DNA of 64,000 bases from Amblyomma americanum. Taxonomy: Eukaryota; Arthropoda; Arachnida; Ixodida; Ixodidae. Under the pieces are notes generated by a model. The model was not told the origin of the DNA. It saw only the letters and a program-made list of their open reading frames with translations, and ran no database searches. The stretch is taken from positions 193,677,632-193,741,631 of the forward strand of contig NC_135497.1 of the NCBI RefSeq assembly GCF_052857255.1, read 5' to 3'. Below are positions 24,900 through 38,279 of the stretch, one piece after another. The position numbers were made by a program, and so were the translations under genes. Position 1 is the stretch's first letter. Each line of letters begins with the position of its first letter.

Positions 24900-25231
24900 T
24901 AGTGCTTTAATAGCGTATATCTATACTTTTGCTGTGTGTACTGCAAATCAGCTTATTGATGTTCTTCTGTCCTTGTTTATTCATATCTCTTATGTATATT
25001 GTATTGTGTACTGTTCTCTTAACATTCAAGGTGTTCTTGTTCTCTCGTTATTGCTTCTTTTACTGACTCTTGTATGTACTTTATTTTATATGTTGTGTAT
25101 TGTTTGTGTTTTTGTTATGTTGAGCTGTACATCGTCGGACCAAGTGGTTGCTACGAATTGGTGAAAAGGAGTAGCCGGAGCCGCTATGCAGCACCAGCCT
25201 CTCCTTTACTCTTAATTTAAATAAAAAAGAC

Positions 25232-25232
<1 letters not shown>
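24900..25232 (+). mobile_element. possible LINE 3' end running into an AAT tail
   Basis: A T-rich stretch, then GGAGTAGCCGGAGCC with its partial complement CAGCCTCTCC, then AATTTAAATAAAAAAG leading into (AAT)n. This looks like the 3' untranslated end of a CR1-like element that terminates in a short tandem repeat. No RT motif is present, so the call is weak. Confidence 0.3.
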
Positions 25233-25283
<51 letters not shown>

Positions 25284-25294
25284 TATAATAATAA
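25233..25294. repeat. (AAT)n microsatellite
   Basis: Perfect AAT repeats to about 25282, then imperfect repeats that merge with the 3' tail of the reversed SINE. Confidence 0.95.
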
Positions 25295-25296
25295 CA

Positions 25297-25596
25297 ATTG
25301 GTTGTTAGGGAAAGGAAATGGCGCAGTATCTGTCTCACATCTAGGCGGACACCTGAACCGCGCCGTAAAGGAAGGGTGAAAGGAGGGACTGATAGAAGAG
25401 AGGAAGAAAGAGGTGCCGTAGTGGAGAGCTCCGGCATAATTTCGACCACCTGTGGATCTTTAACGTGCACTGGTATCGCACAGCACACGGGTGCCTTGGC
25501 GTTTCGCCTCCATCGAAACGCTGCCGCCGCGGTCGGGTTCGAACCCGGGAACTCCGGATCAGTAGCCGAGCGCTCTAACCACTTAGCGGACACGGG
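25297..25596 (-). mobile_element. Ruka-like SINE (long type)
   Basis: On the minus strand: head ending near 25596 with B box GGGTTCGAACCCG, GTTTCGATGGAGGCGAAACG, the GTGCACGTTAAAGATC core, and a pyrimidine-rich end running to CCAATTG. The 3' tail continues into the AAT microsatellite, as expected for SINE tails that expand. No clear target-site duplication. Confidence 0.88.
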
Positions 25597-25599
25597 CAT

Positions 25600-26266
25600 A
25601 CGCTCTCCTCTGTGCCCGGGTGTTGACCAGAGGAACCGCGTACGCCCAATACCGTGTGCTCGTACACGACGAATAGAACTACATCCCAAAGCTTAAGGTA
25701 TACGTAAACCACACGGGCCGCCGACATATGTTGAATTAAACAAGACATTACAATGCATAAATGCTGCCACGTTTGTGACAGCTGTGTGTGGTAATTATTA
25801 CTATTTGTGGAGCGCCAGAGTTAAATTGGAGACGCGTCCATGATACCTGTTGTCACTCGTCGGTTATCAACGCTGTCATGTGTAACGATTCCGCGAAAAA
25901 TTGCGGGTTAGCATTTTTCGCGCAATCGTGTCAGCAGGCACGTTCTTTTTTTTATGGTATTGCGTTTGTGGACATCAGTAGGAATGATGGGAATGTGATT
26001 AATTGTCTGCATTCTATTGAAGCGTAGAACCTGATTACGAGCGAAGTTCTGCTAATGCCCTCACATGCTTGCACCCCATCCACGTAAGCGCGTCAAGTGC
26101 TGTGGTTCTGGCAACAACTCGCCCGAACGCTTGCATGGGATGAGTGACGATACTGACGTCTGTCGAAAACAGCACTGATATGTAAGGCGTTTTTTTCTTT
26201 TCTTGAATCATCTGCTTCAGAAAAAAAACACCCCTCGTTACGTTTGGAACCCATCTACGAACACGC

Positions 26267-26268
<2 letters not shown>
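25600..26268. other. unassigned DNA, no gene seen
   Basis: Nothing recognised between the SINE and the GTGC/GT repeat. Confidence 0.4.
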
Positions 26269-28823
<2,555 letters not shown>

Positions 28824-28824
28824 T

Positions 28825-29480
28825 ATACCAGCAGGTGTTTCAGGGGAGAATTTAAGTAATTCTCAAAAATAGGTTTTTTGATGTATGGCTTTTTCAGCAT
28901 AGTATTACTAGTGTTGGCCGACACCAGAGAACCAGTGAATCGTCTTAAGTACTAGTGTGGTTAACTAATTTTTAATAATTAACTAGTAGAGTTAGGCGCC
29001 TATAGTTGCAATTCGAGTTTGTAGCCGGTCGTTAGTAATAGCCGTATCAGTTTTCAGAACTTCGAAAACGCGATTACCCTTGGCGCTGTGGCTCGACAAA
29101 ATTTGGCTTTTTTGACTAGTTACGTGCACTGGAGGTGTTCCTTTGCTTGCATGCTTTAGAAATCGCATGTAGTTTCGCACAATGCGGCGAGATTTTGTCG
29201 AGGCACAGCACCGAGGATGCTCGAGTTTTCGAAATTCTAAAAAGACTGATATGGCTATTACTAACGACCGGGTACAAATCTCTAATTGCAACCAGTTGCC
29301 TAGCTGTGATGATTAAAAAGCTAATTATCAGAAGCTGGTTGACCAGCTTACTACTGAAGGCAATTCACCGGCTTTCCGGAGTCCGCCAGCGCTGGTAATA
29401 CTGTGCCACAAAAGCCATATTTTTACCGCAGAAAGCCTGTATTTGAAAATTACTGTCTTCCCTGAAACACCTGGTATAAT
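28825..29480. mobile_element. foldback family A, copy 3 (about 655 bp)
   Basis: The outermost arms pair GCAGGTGTTTCAGGGGAGAA (about 28832) with the complement of CCCTGAAACACCTGGTAT (about 29460). Inward, GTAGCCGGTCGTTAGTAATA pairs with TATTACTAACGACCGGGTAC, and the core GCGATTACCCTTGGCGCTGT pairs with its complement at about 29200. It is the most complete member and matches copy 2 over most of its length. No coding capacity. Confidence 0.85.
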
Positions 29481-29679
29481 ATCGCTACATTTTTATCCGC
29501 ATGATTTATATTGTTTTTGTTATTGATATTAATCACTGCTGTTTGTCGGGATTAGTGAAGGCTAAAGTGCGGGAATTTTGCAGGAAAAGCGCACGAACAA
29601 AATTTCCTCGTTTTTTTTTTTCGCTAATTCTGAAAATTCACTATAGCGAGGTGTTGGGCTATAGTTTATCCTGCACAAC

Positions 29680-30345
29680 GAACGAGACGGCGCGAGGACA
29701 GACGCCAATAGTGAGACGCACGCGAGGGCTAGCTGACTGCCAACTGAAAATTTGTTTTGGAGCAGAATGTTGAAATAGGCAAAGGAAGATGTGCCGCCAC
29801 AGTGGCTGCGTGGTTCTGGCGCTCGGCTGCTGGCCCGAATGACGTGGGTTCGGCCCCGGCCGCGGCGGTCGAATTTCGATGGAGGCGGAATTCTAGAGGC
29901 CCGTGTGCTGTGCGATGTCAGTGCACGTTAAAGATCCCCAGGTGGTCGAAATTCCCGGAGCCCTTCACTACGGCGTCCCTCATAGCGTGAGTCGATTTGG
30001 GACGTTAAACCCCATAAACTAAACGAAGCTTTTACCCGCCCCCTTTTGCCAACTCTTTTATATAGTTTTTACACGTTATTCTTCTGTCACGGCCCTGTAC
30101 ACCGTCTGTTTTTATCGCGTGTCGCTTGATTTTTGCGTCCTTCTTGTAACCTTTTACGTGACTACACTGATTCCCGGCGACCGCGCAGCAGTACCTCGTT
30201 TTCCGCCCCTTAGTTTTGCGTATTTAAACATGTTGCTGTGGAATAAATTTTCAATTGGTAGCCGGCGTTGGTGTGCGTCTCATTATTTGTGTTTGTCCGT
30301 GTTACTGCGCTGTTTTGTTCGTTTCGAAATTTCTCTGAAAAGTCA
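29680..30345. mobile_element. foldback element interrupted by a SINE
   Basis: The left arm (29680-29790) includes AATAGTGAGACGCACG and CCAACTGAAAATTTGTTTTG. The right arm (30210-30345) carries diverged reverse complements such as AATTTTCAATTGGTAGC and GCGTCTCATTATT. Between them sits a 228-bp SINE, so the SINE is younger than the foldback. AATAAA at 30243 and the T-rich 3' side are the only expression-like signals. Confidence 0.65.
29793..30020 (+). mobile_element. Ruka-like SINE (short type)
   Basis: Head GCCGCCACAGTGGCTGCGTG (A-box side), GGGTTCGGCCCC (B-box side, one change from GGGTTCGATCC), then the GAATTTCGATGGAGGCGGAA body, GTGCACGTTAAAGATC, CCCGGAGCCCTTCACTACGG and the end GACGTTAAACCCCATAAAC. 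Nested in the loop of the foldback. Confidence 0.92.
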
Positions 30346-30442
30346 CGAAAATTAGATTATGGCTTCATTTTAAACAGCACATTCCCAGAAAAACGAACAA
30401 TTCCCCGAATGACGCATCACTGACTCCCCGCCAAATTTCCAA

Positions 30443-30680
30443 GCCTCCGCGGTGGCTCAGTGGTTTGGGGCTCGGATGTTTACCCGAAAGACGCGGGTTC
30501 GATCCCTGCCGCGACGGTCAAATTTCGATGGAGACGAAATGCTAGATGCCCGTGTATACTGTACGATGTCAGTACACGACAAGGAACCCCAGGTGGTCGA
30601 AATTATCCATAGCCCTCCACGACGGCCTCCCTCATAGCCTGAGTCGCTTAGGGACGCTAAACCCTAAAAAGCATAAACCT
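30443..30680 (+). mobile_element. Ruka-like SINE (short type)
   Basis: Head GCCTCCGCGGTGGCTCAGTG with an intact B box GGGTTCGATCC, body as in the neighbouring copy and end near CATAAACC. It lies about 420 bp downstream of another copy in the same orientation. No clear target-site duplication. Confidence 0.92.
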
Positions 30681-30862
30681 TAAAATTTGACCTATTGGCT
30701 ATGATTGACCGAGAGCGTTGCACCGATGAATTGAAGCTGTATAGTGCGCGAGCAGTGTGCTTTAACTCCGGGATCATTAATGTGTAGTTAGAAAAAGGCA
30801 AGGACGCCACGCCATTTCTTTTTTTTTGTGTTAACTTTATCTACAGTCAGGTATATGGCGTA

Positions 30863-31648
30863 CAGTGTTTGTCAAAAGTATACAGCCCACGGGGTCTGCT
30901 TCTGAGCCCTTCAGCGCTGCTCCTCTGGTGTGCTCGGGGCCCCTATTCTCACGAAGGCGGGAGGAACTTAAGTCATTAACCCTCCCAAGCGACTGTCCGA
31001 TGTGCTTAAAGGAGCACTGAAGGGGAATCTGAACTTGTCTTTTTACCGCGGGAACTCTATCTACACGTTCTGAGCCTTCTTAGAAACTTCGAATTATTGT
31101 CCTATGCGGCTGATTTCCCCAATTTAAATTGAATTAAACGTCCCGACTCCCGCCTTTTTTTTTTTAACTCAACGCTGAAGGTAGGAGGAGTCAACCAACG
31201 CGTGGAGTCCCTTTCAGCCAGTCCCGTGGCGGCTTGCCGCTCTGCCATCGGCGGAGTGATACGTAACTCAAAGAGTCCACTTGTATTTTTATTTCCGTGG
31301 ACCTGATTTTCGGCTATGCTGTCTGCGACTGAAAATATTTACTAACAGAAACCTACAAAACAAAATAAAATCTAAAGGGAAGCTTCCACGGGACTGGCTC
31401 AAAGGCACTCCATGCGTTGGTTGACTTCTCCCACCTTCAGCGTTGAGTTCAAAAAAAGGCAGGAGCCGGGGCGTTTAATCCGATTTAAATTAGGGAAATA
31501 GACCGCACAGGACAATAATTCCAAGTTTCTAAGAATTCTCGGAACGTGTAGATCGAGTTACCGCGGTATAAAAAAGACGCGTTACCTTTAGGCCGCTGCA
31601 CGGCTTGGAAGCAAACACCTCGGGCTGTATATTTTTTGACAAAGGCTG
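30863..31648. mobile_element. long TA-flanked inverted-repeat element (family B, 786 bp)
   Basis: Starts CAGTGTTTGTCAAAAGTATA and, on the other strand, CAGCCTTTGTCAAAAAATAT, each preceded by TA (30861-30862 and 31649-31650). Beyond the shared end, long internal arms pair: the CCAACGCGTGGAGTCC region (about 31195) with its complement (about 31410), and CGGGAACTCTATCTACACGT with CACGTGTAGATCGAG-like DNA near 31550. Two shorter relatives lie at 36830 and 53588. The TA duplication points to a Tc1/mariner-type transposase acting in trans. Confidence 0.82.
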
Positions 31649-31650
31649 TA

Positions 31651-32947
31651 CATGCATCCGCGCGAAACAAACTAAGACGCTGCGGTTATCTGAGCTTTCC
31701 TTATTGCACGTTTCTTACGGGCAGCAATAAAGCAATCAGTCCTGCCATTTTCGGACAGAGAGCGGCGCAGTAATTGGAAGAAAAGTCTTGTGGCGAATTC
31801 TAAACGGCGATCCGGGACATCCATCTGAATCTGCGGGGAAGCACCGTGTCTGCGAGTCTAGGGGTCATGTACCGTTGCAGTCCAATCACAACCCAGGATG
31901 TGAATCCGAAACGTCCTTTGAAACACGCTCTTCGGTTTCGCGGAGGAAGAAAACTTGTTCCGGATCGCCGACTGGAATAGGCCGTAAGTTTCGACTGACT
32001 TGACCTTTTCATTGCAACGTTACACGGAGTATTTCGGCGTACTCGGTTAAGTCCCGCTACGGTGCTGTCCTTCTGCTTAGCAGTCGATGTTTTCATCGCT
32101 TTTTGTTGAGTGAAGGAGTAAGGTGGGCAGGAGCCCCTACTCAACAAGCACTGATAGTGAGACGCTGACATCACGCGCTCAGCGTTTGCGTGTTATCTCC
32201 TCCCCCTCCGTTCCTTTTTTTTTTTTTCTCGCCGACGTGCCTTCGTGCACGCTTTCTCCCCCTTATTGAAAACACGATTAAGTCTACCGTCTGTCGCTTA
32301 GAGAGGATGCACAATGCCGCCCGGAACCACTGGAATGCGACCGCTGAGTCTAAGTCGCGGCGTCATCTATCGGATGCGACACGAAGCTCCACCCCGATGA
32401 CACCCTAGTCGCGCACTGCGCAGCCGGCGTTGAGCATCAAGGTAGCCCATTTTGCACCTTCTTTCTCAAGTGTCGTACTTGCGGCGGCTGTGGCGGTGTA
32501 CCCTGCAGGGCTTCATTTCTGGCACATGCCATATCGCCCCCAATGCGGTCCTCGCGAGCGCGTACCGATTGGGGACGTGCAAGTTTGCCTCGGCTGCTGT
32601 GGTACCCGCGATCGTTGAGTGCCGCTTCTTTTCCGCAAGCTCAGTTTTTCACTCGTTCAGACGACCAACCTGAGTGCCAGTTACTGCGCCTTTCCCGCTA
32701 ATCAATTATTATTGTTACCATTATTTTCATTATTCGACTAGAGAGATCATTCGAGGTGGAGTAAGAGCGCACACCTCCCTTTGCTTATAACAAAAGTGCG
32801 GGTTTCGGGCCAAGTAATTAAACGTATAATTTTGAAGCAAAGGTTACGACTCGGCGTGTGCTCGTATGGAAGCTCGACTTCCGGGCTGGCAGCTCACGGA
32901 TTGCCCTCGCACATGTGGTGCTGTCAGTCGGACACTTCGCACGGGCT
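31651..32947. other. unassigned DNA, no gene seen
   Basis: The longest frame (124 codons, minus strand, 31800-32174) has no recognisable domain. Confidence 0.4.
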
Positions 32948-33024
32948 CAGTGTCGCGCCACAACCGCTATTTAATAATAATTAAATAGCGGTTGTTATTA
33001 AATAGCGGTTGTGGCGTGACACTG
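32948..33024. repeat. hairpin with 30-bp arms
   Basis: CAGTGTCGCGCCACAACCGC and the following TATTTAATAA return as a reverse complement at 32995-33024 with about one mismatch. The 17-base middle repeats AAATAGCGGTTG once more, so the right side is partly duplicated. Confidence 0.85.
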
Positions 33025-36000
33025 TTATGTACTACCAGCATCAAATGAAACGCGAACGAAACAACTGAAACGCGAGCAGAAACAACAGAAAATATTGGCG
33101 GCTGAAGAGGAAACACAGGCCTGGCCTGTTAACACTTGCAAAGAGCGGTCTTTACGCCTTCGATGGTATTCTGCCTCCCTAGTGTAATATCTTGCAGTTT
33201 GCGTTTCACTTATCTTGTTCGCTCTTGCTTTTACGCTAATAGTACGTACCGTTGGAAAACGCTTTTTTTTTTTTGCTTCATCAGGCGGAAAATTCGCGCG
33301 AGGAACGCGCAGGGATGCATGAAAGCCAGAACATGCGTTTCCTTCTACCTTGTGTCGTTTGGATACTTGTTCGTATAGTCACCCTGGTTAAGCAGTGCCT
33401 AAGGCGCCACGCCACACAGCTAACCCGAGTCCGTTGGTTCCATATTCCTGGCCACGGTGCCATAGGGTTTCGCTGAGTGCGAAAATCCGAGCGGGGGGAT
33501 TCCCGCCGTTGCCTTCCTCGCTCCACCCCCAGGTCTCACCGCACGGCTTCTCCTCGGCTGTGTGGTGCGCGCGACGGTGTGGCTCTTGGGCAGGCATTTC
33601 GCCCCGGTGGCAGATAATTAATTCCTGCGCAGAGCGCGTACGACTGGCGTTTCAAGCTGAAGCGGCGCGCTGCCGCTGCGGTGTCCTTGATCGCAGATGG
33701 CGCCGTTGTAGGCTGCAAAGGTGTACCATTTTTAATTTTTTTTTTGCGTGCGAGCCAAGAACGTCTAGTCTCTGAAAGTGTGAGCGCGAACAAATGTTTC
33801 AAAATAGTACGCACTATCGATTTCAGCAAAGGTATTTCTAGTTCCGGAGCAGTCACGGGGTGCACGGGCTTACCGGCGGCGTTCCGCATTGCAGTGTTCG
33901 TTAATGCGTATCCATAACGAAGCGAATTGTTCAATACAATTCGATTTTTTTTCATTGTAATATATAGGTGTGTTTACCACGCCCTTGTCAACACTGCGGC
34001 TGCCGTGTGTCGTCGAAGGCGGTTTCCTCAAGTTCTGCGAACAGAATTCGAGACGGTTCTTCCGCTGGGACGAGATGACGCGGGGATTCTTCGTCAAAGT
34101 GGCCCATTCCGAGGGTGCAACGTCTGCCGCAAATCAGGGCCACAAATAGAGGAACTTCTGTTTGTCGTTCCTTTGTTTTCCGGCGACTAAAACTTTGTTC
34201 ATTCTCCTGCAGGGGTTGATTTGTGGACCTCTTTAGTTGGGGGCAGTCCCGTTTGAACCATGTTTTCGGGACATTTTTCGTAAAAAAAGGGGGTTCAGCA
34301 TAGTTTTCCTAAGTAAAATATCTCGTTTTGGGCAAGGAGGAACGATCCCCCCCCCCCCCCCCCCCCTCTAAATCTGCGTAGTGTACTCGTTTTACGTCGT
34401 TTGTCGCAGAAAGGCACTCTTAAGTCCAATGTTTAGGGGAAGTAGATGGCAGGGCGAGAGTGAATTTAGCAGCATAACTCGAAGTATAAAAACTGTCCAG
34501 ACGGTGGTCCCGAGTTCCAGGACCAATTTTTCTGCAACTAGGAAGTTTCTGTGAAAGCTGTGTAGTTTTCCTCTGTAGGCCGTATGGCTGCGCTTGGGTG
34601 GATGCCAGTGATTAATTACTCCCTAATTATTTATTTCGGCACTGTAACGGAAAGAGCAGCGTACTTTGTGTTCATGCTGCAGTTTCGTTGGTGGTCGCGG
34701 CGGTCTTACGCCCGGCCCTCGACGATTCCCTGCGCTCTTTCGAGGAATCGCGAGACCTCGGCTTGCGCCAGGGGGAAAGCGTGGCAGCGCATAGTCGCTA
34801 GAACGCTCTCGTTCTTCCCGCTTTCGGAACTCGCGACCGCTCTTTGCCAGGGGGCACCGACCCGGGCTGTCGGTCGGCGATAGGCGTTGCTCGTACGTCG
34901 ACTCGAGCGCGTGTACAGGCTTACTGTGCTCCAACAGCGCGTTGCGGTGTGCGTTGGCGACATTTGGTGCTGCCGGAGGGAACAGCGGAGGGGTACACAG
35001 AAGCGCGTGCGCGATGTGGTGGCAGTGGTTAGGAGCCATTGGTAAATGGCGCCAGTAAAGTGGATTAATTGCGCAGCTTCGGCTCTCTAGCCGAAGTATG
35101 TCTAGGTTTGTATACGACGAATCTGAAGGGAAACCGTCCTCACTCGATAGCTACATTTTTTTTTTCGTCTCTGCTTCGAACTTGAAAAGGCATTAAGTGT
35201 ATCATGCATCTAGGCGAAGAGCACTTGGAAAAAAAAAAAAACGAGCAAAGAAGTGCTTCTCGCTCGCACTTGTCGGGTAATCGTGTGTGGGAGTAGGAGC
35301 CGCGGTAACAGCTCGTTCCGGCAGTTGTTTTGCCCGCGCGTGTGACTTGACGTGCCGAGCGCCGGAGATGCGGGTAATGCGGGTGAGCAGGTGCGCAGGT
35401 GGATCTCTGCCGGCCCCCATTATGGATTGGCCGCGTCTAAATAGGGGAACTCTGGCGCGCGCGAGCCCGCCCGCCGACTATCGGCCAGCTGCGATCCATC
35501 GGCCGACGACGACGCCTCCTCGCGTTCTGTTACGCGCGCGCCCAGCGAAGGGAGTGCACGAATTTGCCACGCGTTGCACGATTGATAAGAACTGGCTGAT
35601 CGCACCTCTTGAACGCGCTTATTGGAAACAACTTACCGTGCATGCGAGCGTGGCTTTGCGAGACGGTGGGAAGCGGGCCGCAGGTATGCGAATATGTAAT
35701 TCCGCGCAGAGTCTCTGCACGGGCATGCGAAACTCTGTTGTCGCGAGGGCCGGATTTACTTCCACCGGCCGCGTGCAGTTCATCGACACATATCGGAATC
35801 GCAGCGTGCTAAGCACGCTTTTCGGCGTTCCGTGCCATCACGTCGAGGTATCGCTAGGTCGCTGCAGCCGGAACCGACCTCTGAGGTTCTGACGAACGTC
35901 GGCTCAGCGCCTCCGCAGCATGCACCGGCCGTGACCTGGCGCGCTGGCCCAGGGGCTTTGGTGTCGTGCTGCCGGAACGAGGTCGCAGGATCGCTTTCGT

Positions 36001-36515
36001 TCGGGGCGATATGCAAACACATCTGTGTATTGAACTTTCTCCGGAGTAAAAAAAAAAAATTGGTCAGTCTTAAACTAATTTAAACCCTCCAAATACGTCG
36101 CCTTGCATAGACGGAGTGTGTGTCGATTTGCGAAACTCAAATTAGGTAACTATAAGCGGGGACAGCTAACACTGGTGATGGTCTCCACTTGGACACGCCA
36201 ACGCATAGCTTTCGGCTTATGCCCCCGTCACATCAGCGGCCAGTTGCTCCAGTGGTCATCGAGTCAAGACTATCGAGTTAGCGGAGCAACGCGAGCGTAC
36301 ACTTTCGTACGCGGAGCGCTCGCAGCGCTGGTGTCGATCTTGCGCGGCAAGGGTGATCACGTGACTCCACTTGCTGCTGGAGCACAGGGTGCCGGAAAGA
36401 ATTTCTGCGCTTTAAAAGACGCAAGTCGCGTTGCTCTGTTTATTTTCCTGTGTTAGAGAGTTTCTGCTTTGCACATTGTGATCATGCGTCGTAGTAACAG
36501 CGGAACGTTAATAGG
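33025..36515. other. unassigned DNA, CpG-rich at 34690-35000 and 35280-35960
   Basis: Frames up to 201 codons (35287-35892, plus strand) occur in CpG-rich DNA and show no family motif. A C20 tract lies at 34347-34366. No gene is supported. Confidence 0.4.
34347..34366. repeat. C20 homopolymer
   Basis: Twenty consecutive C residues. Confidence 0.96.
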
Positions 36516-36644
36516 CGTTTTTAGCATACCGGAGACGTTTACCGGACCCCTCTTGCGCATGCGCAGTGGCATTTTTGGGGTGAGGGGGAGCCACTGCGCG
36601 TGCGCAGGAGGTGTCCGGTAAACGTCTCCGGTATGCTAAAAACG
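36516..36644. mobile_element. hairpin MITE, copy 1 (about 55-bp arms)
   Basis: The left arm CGTTTTTAGCATACCGGAGA and following GCGCATGCGCAGTGG return almost perfectly inverted, ending TCTCCGGTATGCTAAAAACG at 36644. The loop is only about 20 bases. A related hairpin follows 30 bases later. Confidence 0.88.
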
Positions 36645-36673
36645 TTATATGCTTCTGTCACGGTGGTTTAATA

Positions 36674-36812
36674 GATGTTTTCAGCATACCGGAGACGTAT
36701 TAGCGGAGAGGTATACCGGTTTACCGGACCCCTCCCGCGCACGCGCAGTGGCATGGGTGGGGTCAGGCGGGGCAACTGCGCATGCGTCGGAGTGTCCGGC
36801 ATGCTAAAATCG
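36674..36812. mobile_element. hairpin MITE, copy 2
   Basis: Same arms as copy 1 (TTTCAGCATACCGGAGACGT, GCGCACGCGCAGTGGCAT) but with an insertion repeating the TACCGG motif on the left and a shorter, diverged right arm ending ATGCTAAAATCG. Both copies are preceded by a TTAATAG word, which may be target or terminal sequence. Confidence 0.8.
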
Positions 36813-36829
36813 TCTCAATGCCAGACGTA

Positions 36830-37050
36830 CAGCCCCTGTCAAAAGTAGGTATACAGCCCAAGGGGTTTGCTTCTAAGCTGTCTAGCAGGGCTCCCTATCA
36901 TATCTACTAGTCCATAGCTTGGAAGGATTGAGAACGCGATGCCATTCCTCTCTCCAGAGGTCACGGTCGCTGAGGATGCATAACGAGGCATGCAACAGGC
37001 CTCACAAACAAACAAACCCCTTGGGCCGTGTATACCTTTGACGGGAGGTG
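36830..37050. mobile_element. TA-flanked MITE, family B (221 bp)
   Basis: Starts CAGCCCCTGTCAAAAGTAGG and, on the other strand, CACCTCCCGTCAAAGGTATA; both ends continue into CCAAGGGGTTTGCTT-like sequence, giving terminal repeats of about 45 bp. TA lies at 36828-36829 and 37051-37052. The interior (GAGAACGCGATGCCATTCCT, GAGGATGCATAAC) matches the copy at 53588. Confidence 0.88.
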
Positions 37051-37052
37051 TA

Positions 37053-38229
37053 CGTGACAAAGAAACTATGACAATCATGGGACCGAAAGGCAAGTTCGCA
37101 TTGCCATGCGTGCATAACATGTTCTCTGGGAGCCCCCAAAAAATGTAAAGCAAGAGAACAGTAGGTGTGCGAAATTACTGTCAGCAACGGTATGGTGCTA
37201 AACGATGCAAAGGAGTTCTTCCCACAATTCATGGATGCCTTTCAACATGGAGGAAAAAAAAACTGAGGGAGCGCGACGCCAAGCGGTCAGCCTTCGCAAG
37301 CCTAGCGCTCGTGCAGCCCCTCCCTCGCCCGTTTTTTCGCTCTCCCAGTCAGTCCTTAGTATTTTGGTGTTGGTATGTTTTAGTGCGCGCGTGCCTGCGC
37401 GGCCCGTAGCGCGGGTTTAATGGCGGCACGGCTCGGGGTGACCCCGCCGATGTCGACGGGGCGCGGCAGCGTGTGGCGGCGCTGCACGCGTCTTCACTGG
37501 TAAAAACGAGGGGCGCATTCGGCAGGCGTCGCAGTTGGCGTGGTAGCCACGCCGACGAATTGAATTATTATCGCGACATTCGCGTGGGTGTCGCCGAAAT
37601 GGCTAAGCGGACCTTGAATGGAACTTTATTTCTGGCCTGTGCACATGTTTATTCCTTCCTCAAATGTTCACAAGGGACTTTGCATGAGGGAGCATTGCTC
37701 GAGATTATAATCCACTGCGCACAGAGGGGTTGTACAGCTTTTTCTATTAATACTTAACGCCAACAGTAGTAGCATGTGCTATAGCGGCATTTGATTCATG
37801 CGAGGGTCAAACGCGGAATTAAAAGAGTGACGGCGGCAACAATTATTTTCATTCGCAAGGAGCCGAGATGCACAGAAAACAGAGGGGTAGCAAAACGATA
37901 GGTAGAAGGAATTCGGCAAGTAGACACATATCCGCAAGCCATTTAGACACAACAGTAACAGTGTCTTCTTAGTTATTTGGACAGCCATGTAGCCACTGCT
38001 GTTAACTGAAACAAATGAGGCAGATTTGTCACCAATTCATGTATTTATGCTCGCTGCATTTCGCCTCTTTCTCCTTCAACTTTTTCTAGCACGTCACAGC
38101 TAGCGTTAGCAACGGCTCAGTTTAAGGTGCTTCGCCCGTTCGCGTTTTTCTGCCTCTTTTTTTAATTAACTCCTTTCACATAGAGAAGTGCAGTCTAGTT
38201 ATTAGGTAAAACCCTATTACTGCTTAATT
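37053..38229. other. unassigned DNA, no gene seen
   Basis: No recognised element. Frames are short and without motifs. Confidence 0.4.
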
Positions 38230-38279
38230 CAGAGATGTCTTCTGGGTGAACGGGGCAACCAACTTCTTTCTGCAGTCTA

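Noticed and set aside
30237..30345. AATAAA with T-rich DNA as a gene 3' end or LTR
   Set aside because: It falls in the right arm of a foldback whose left arm has the same sequence inverted; no coding region lies upstream.
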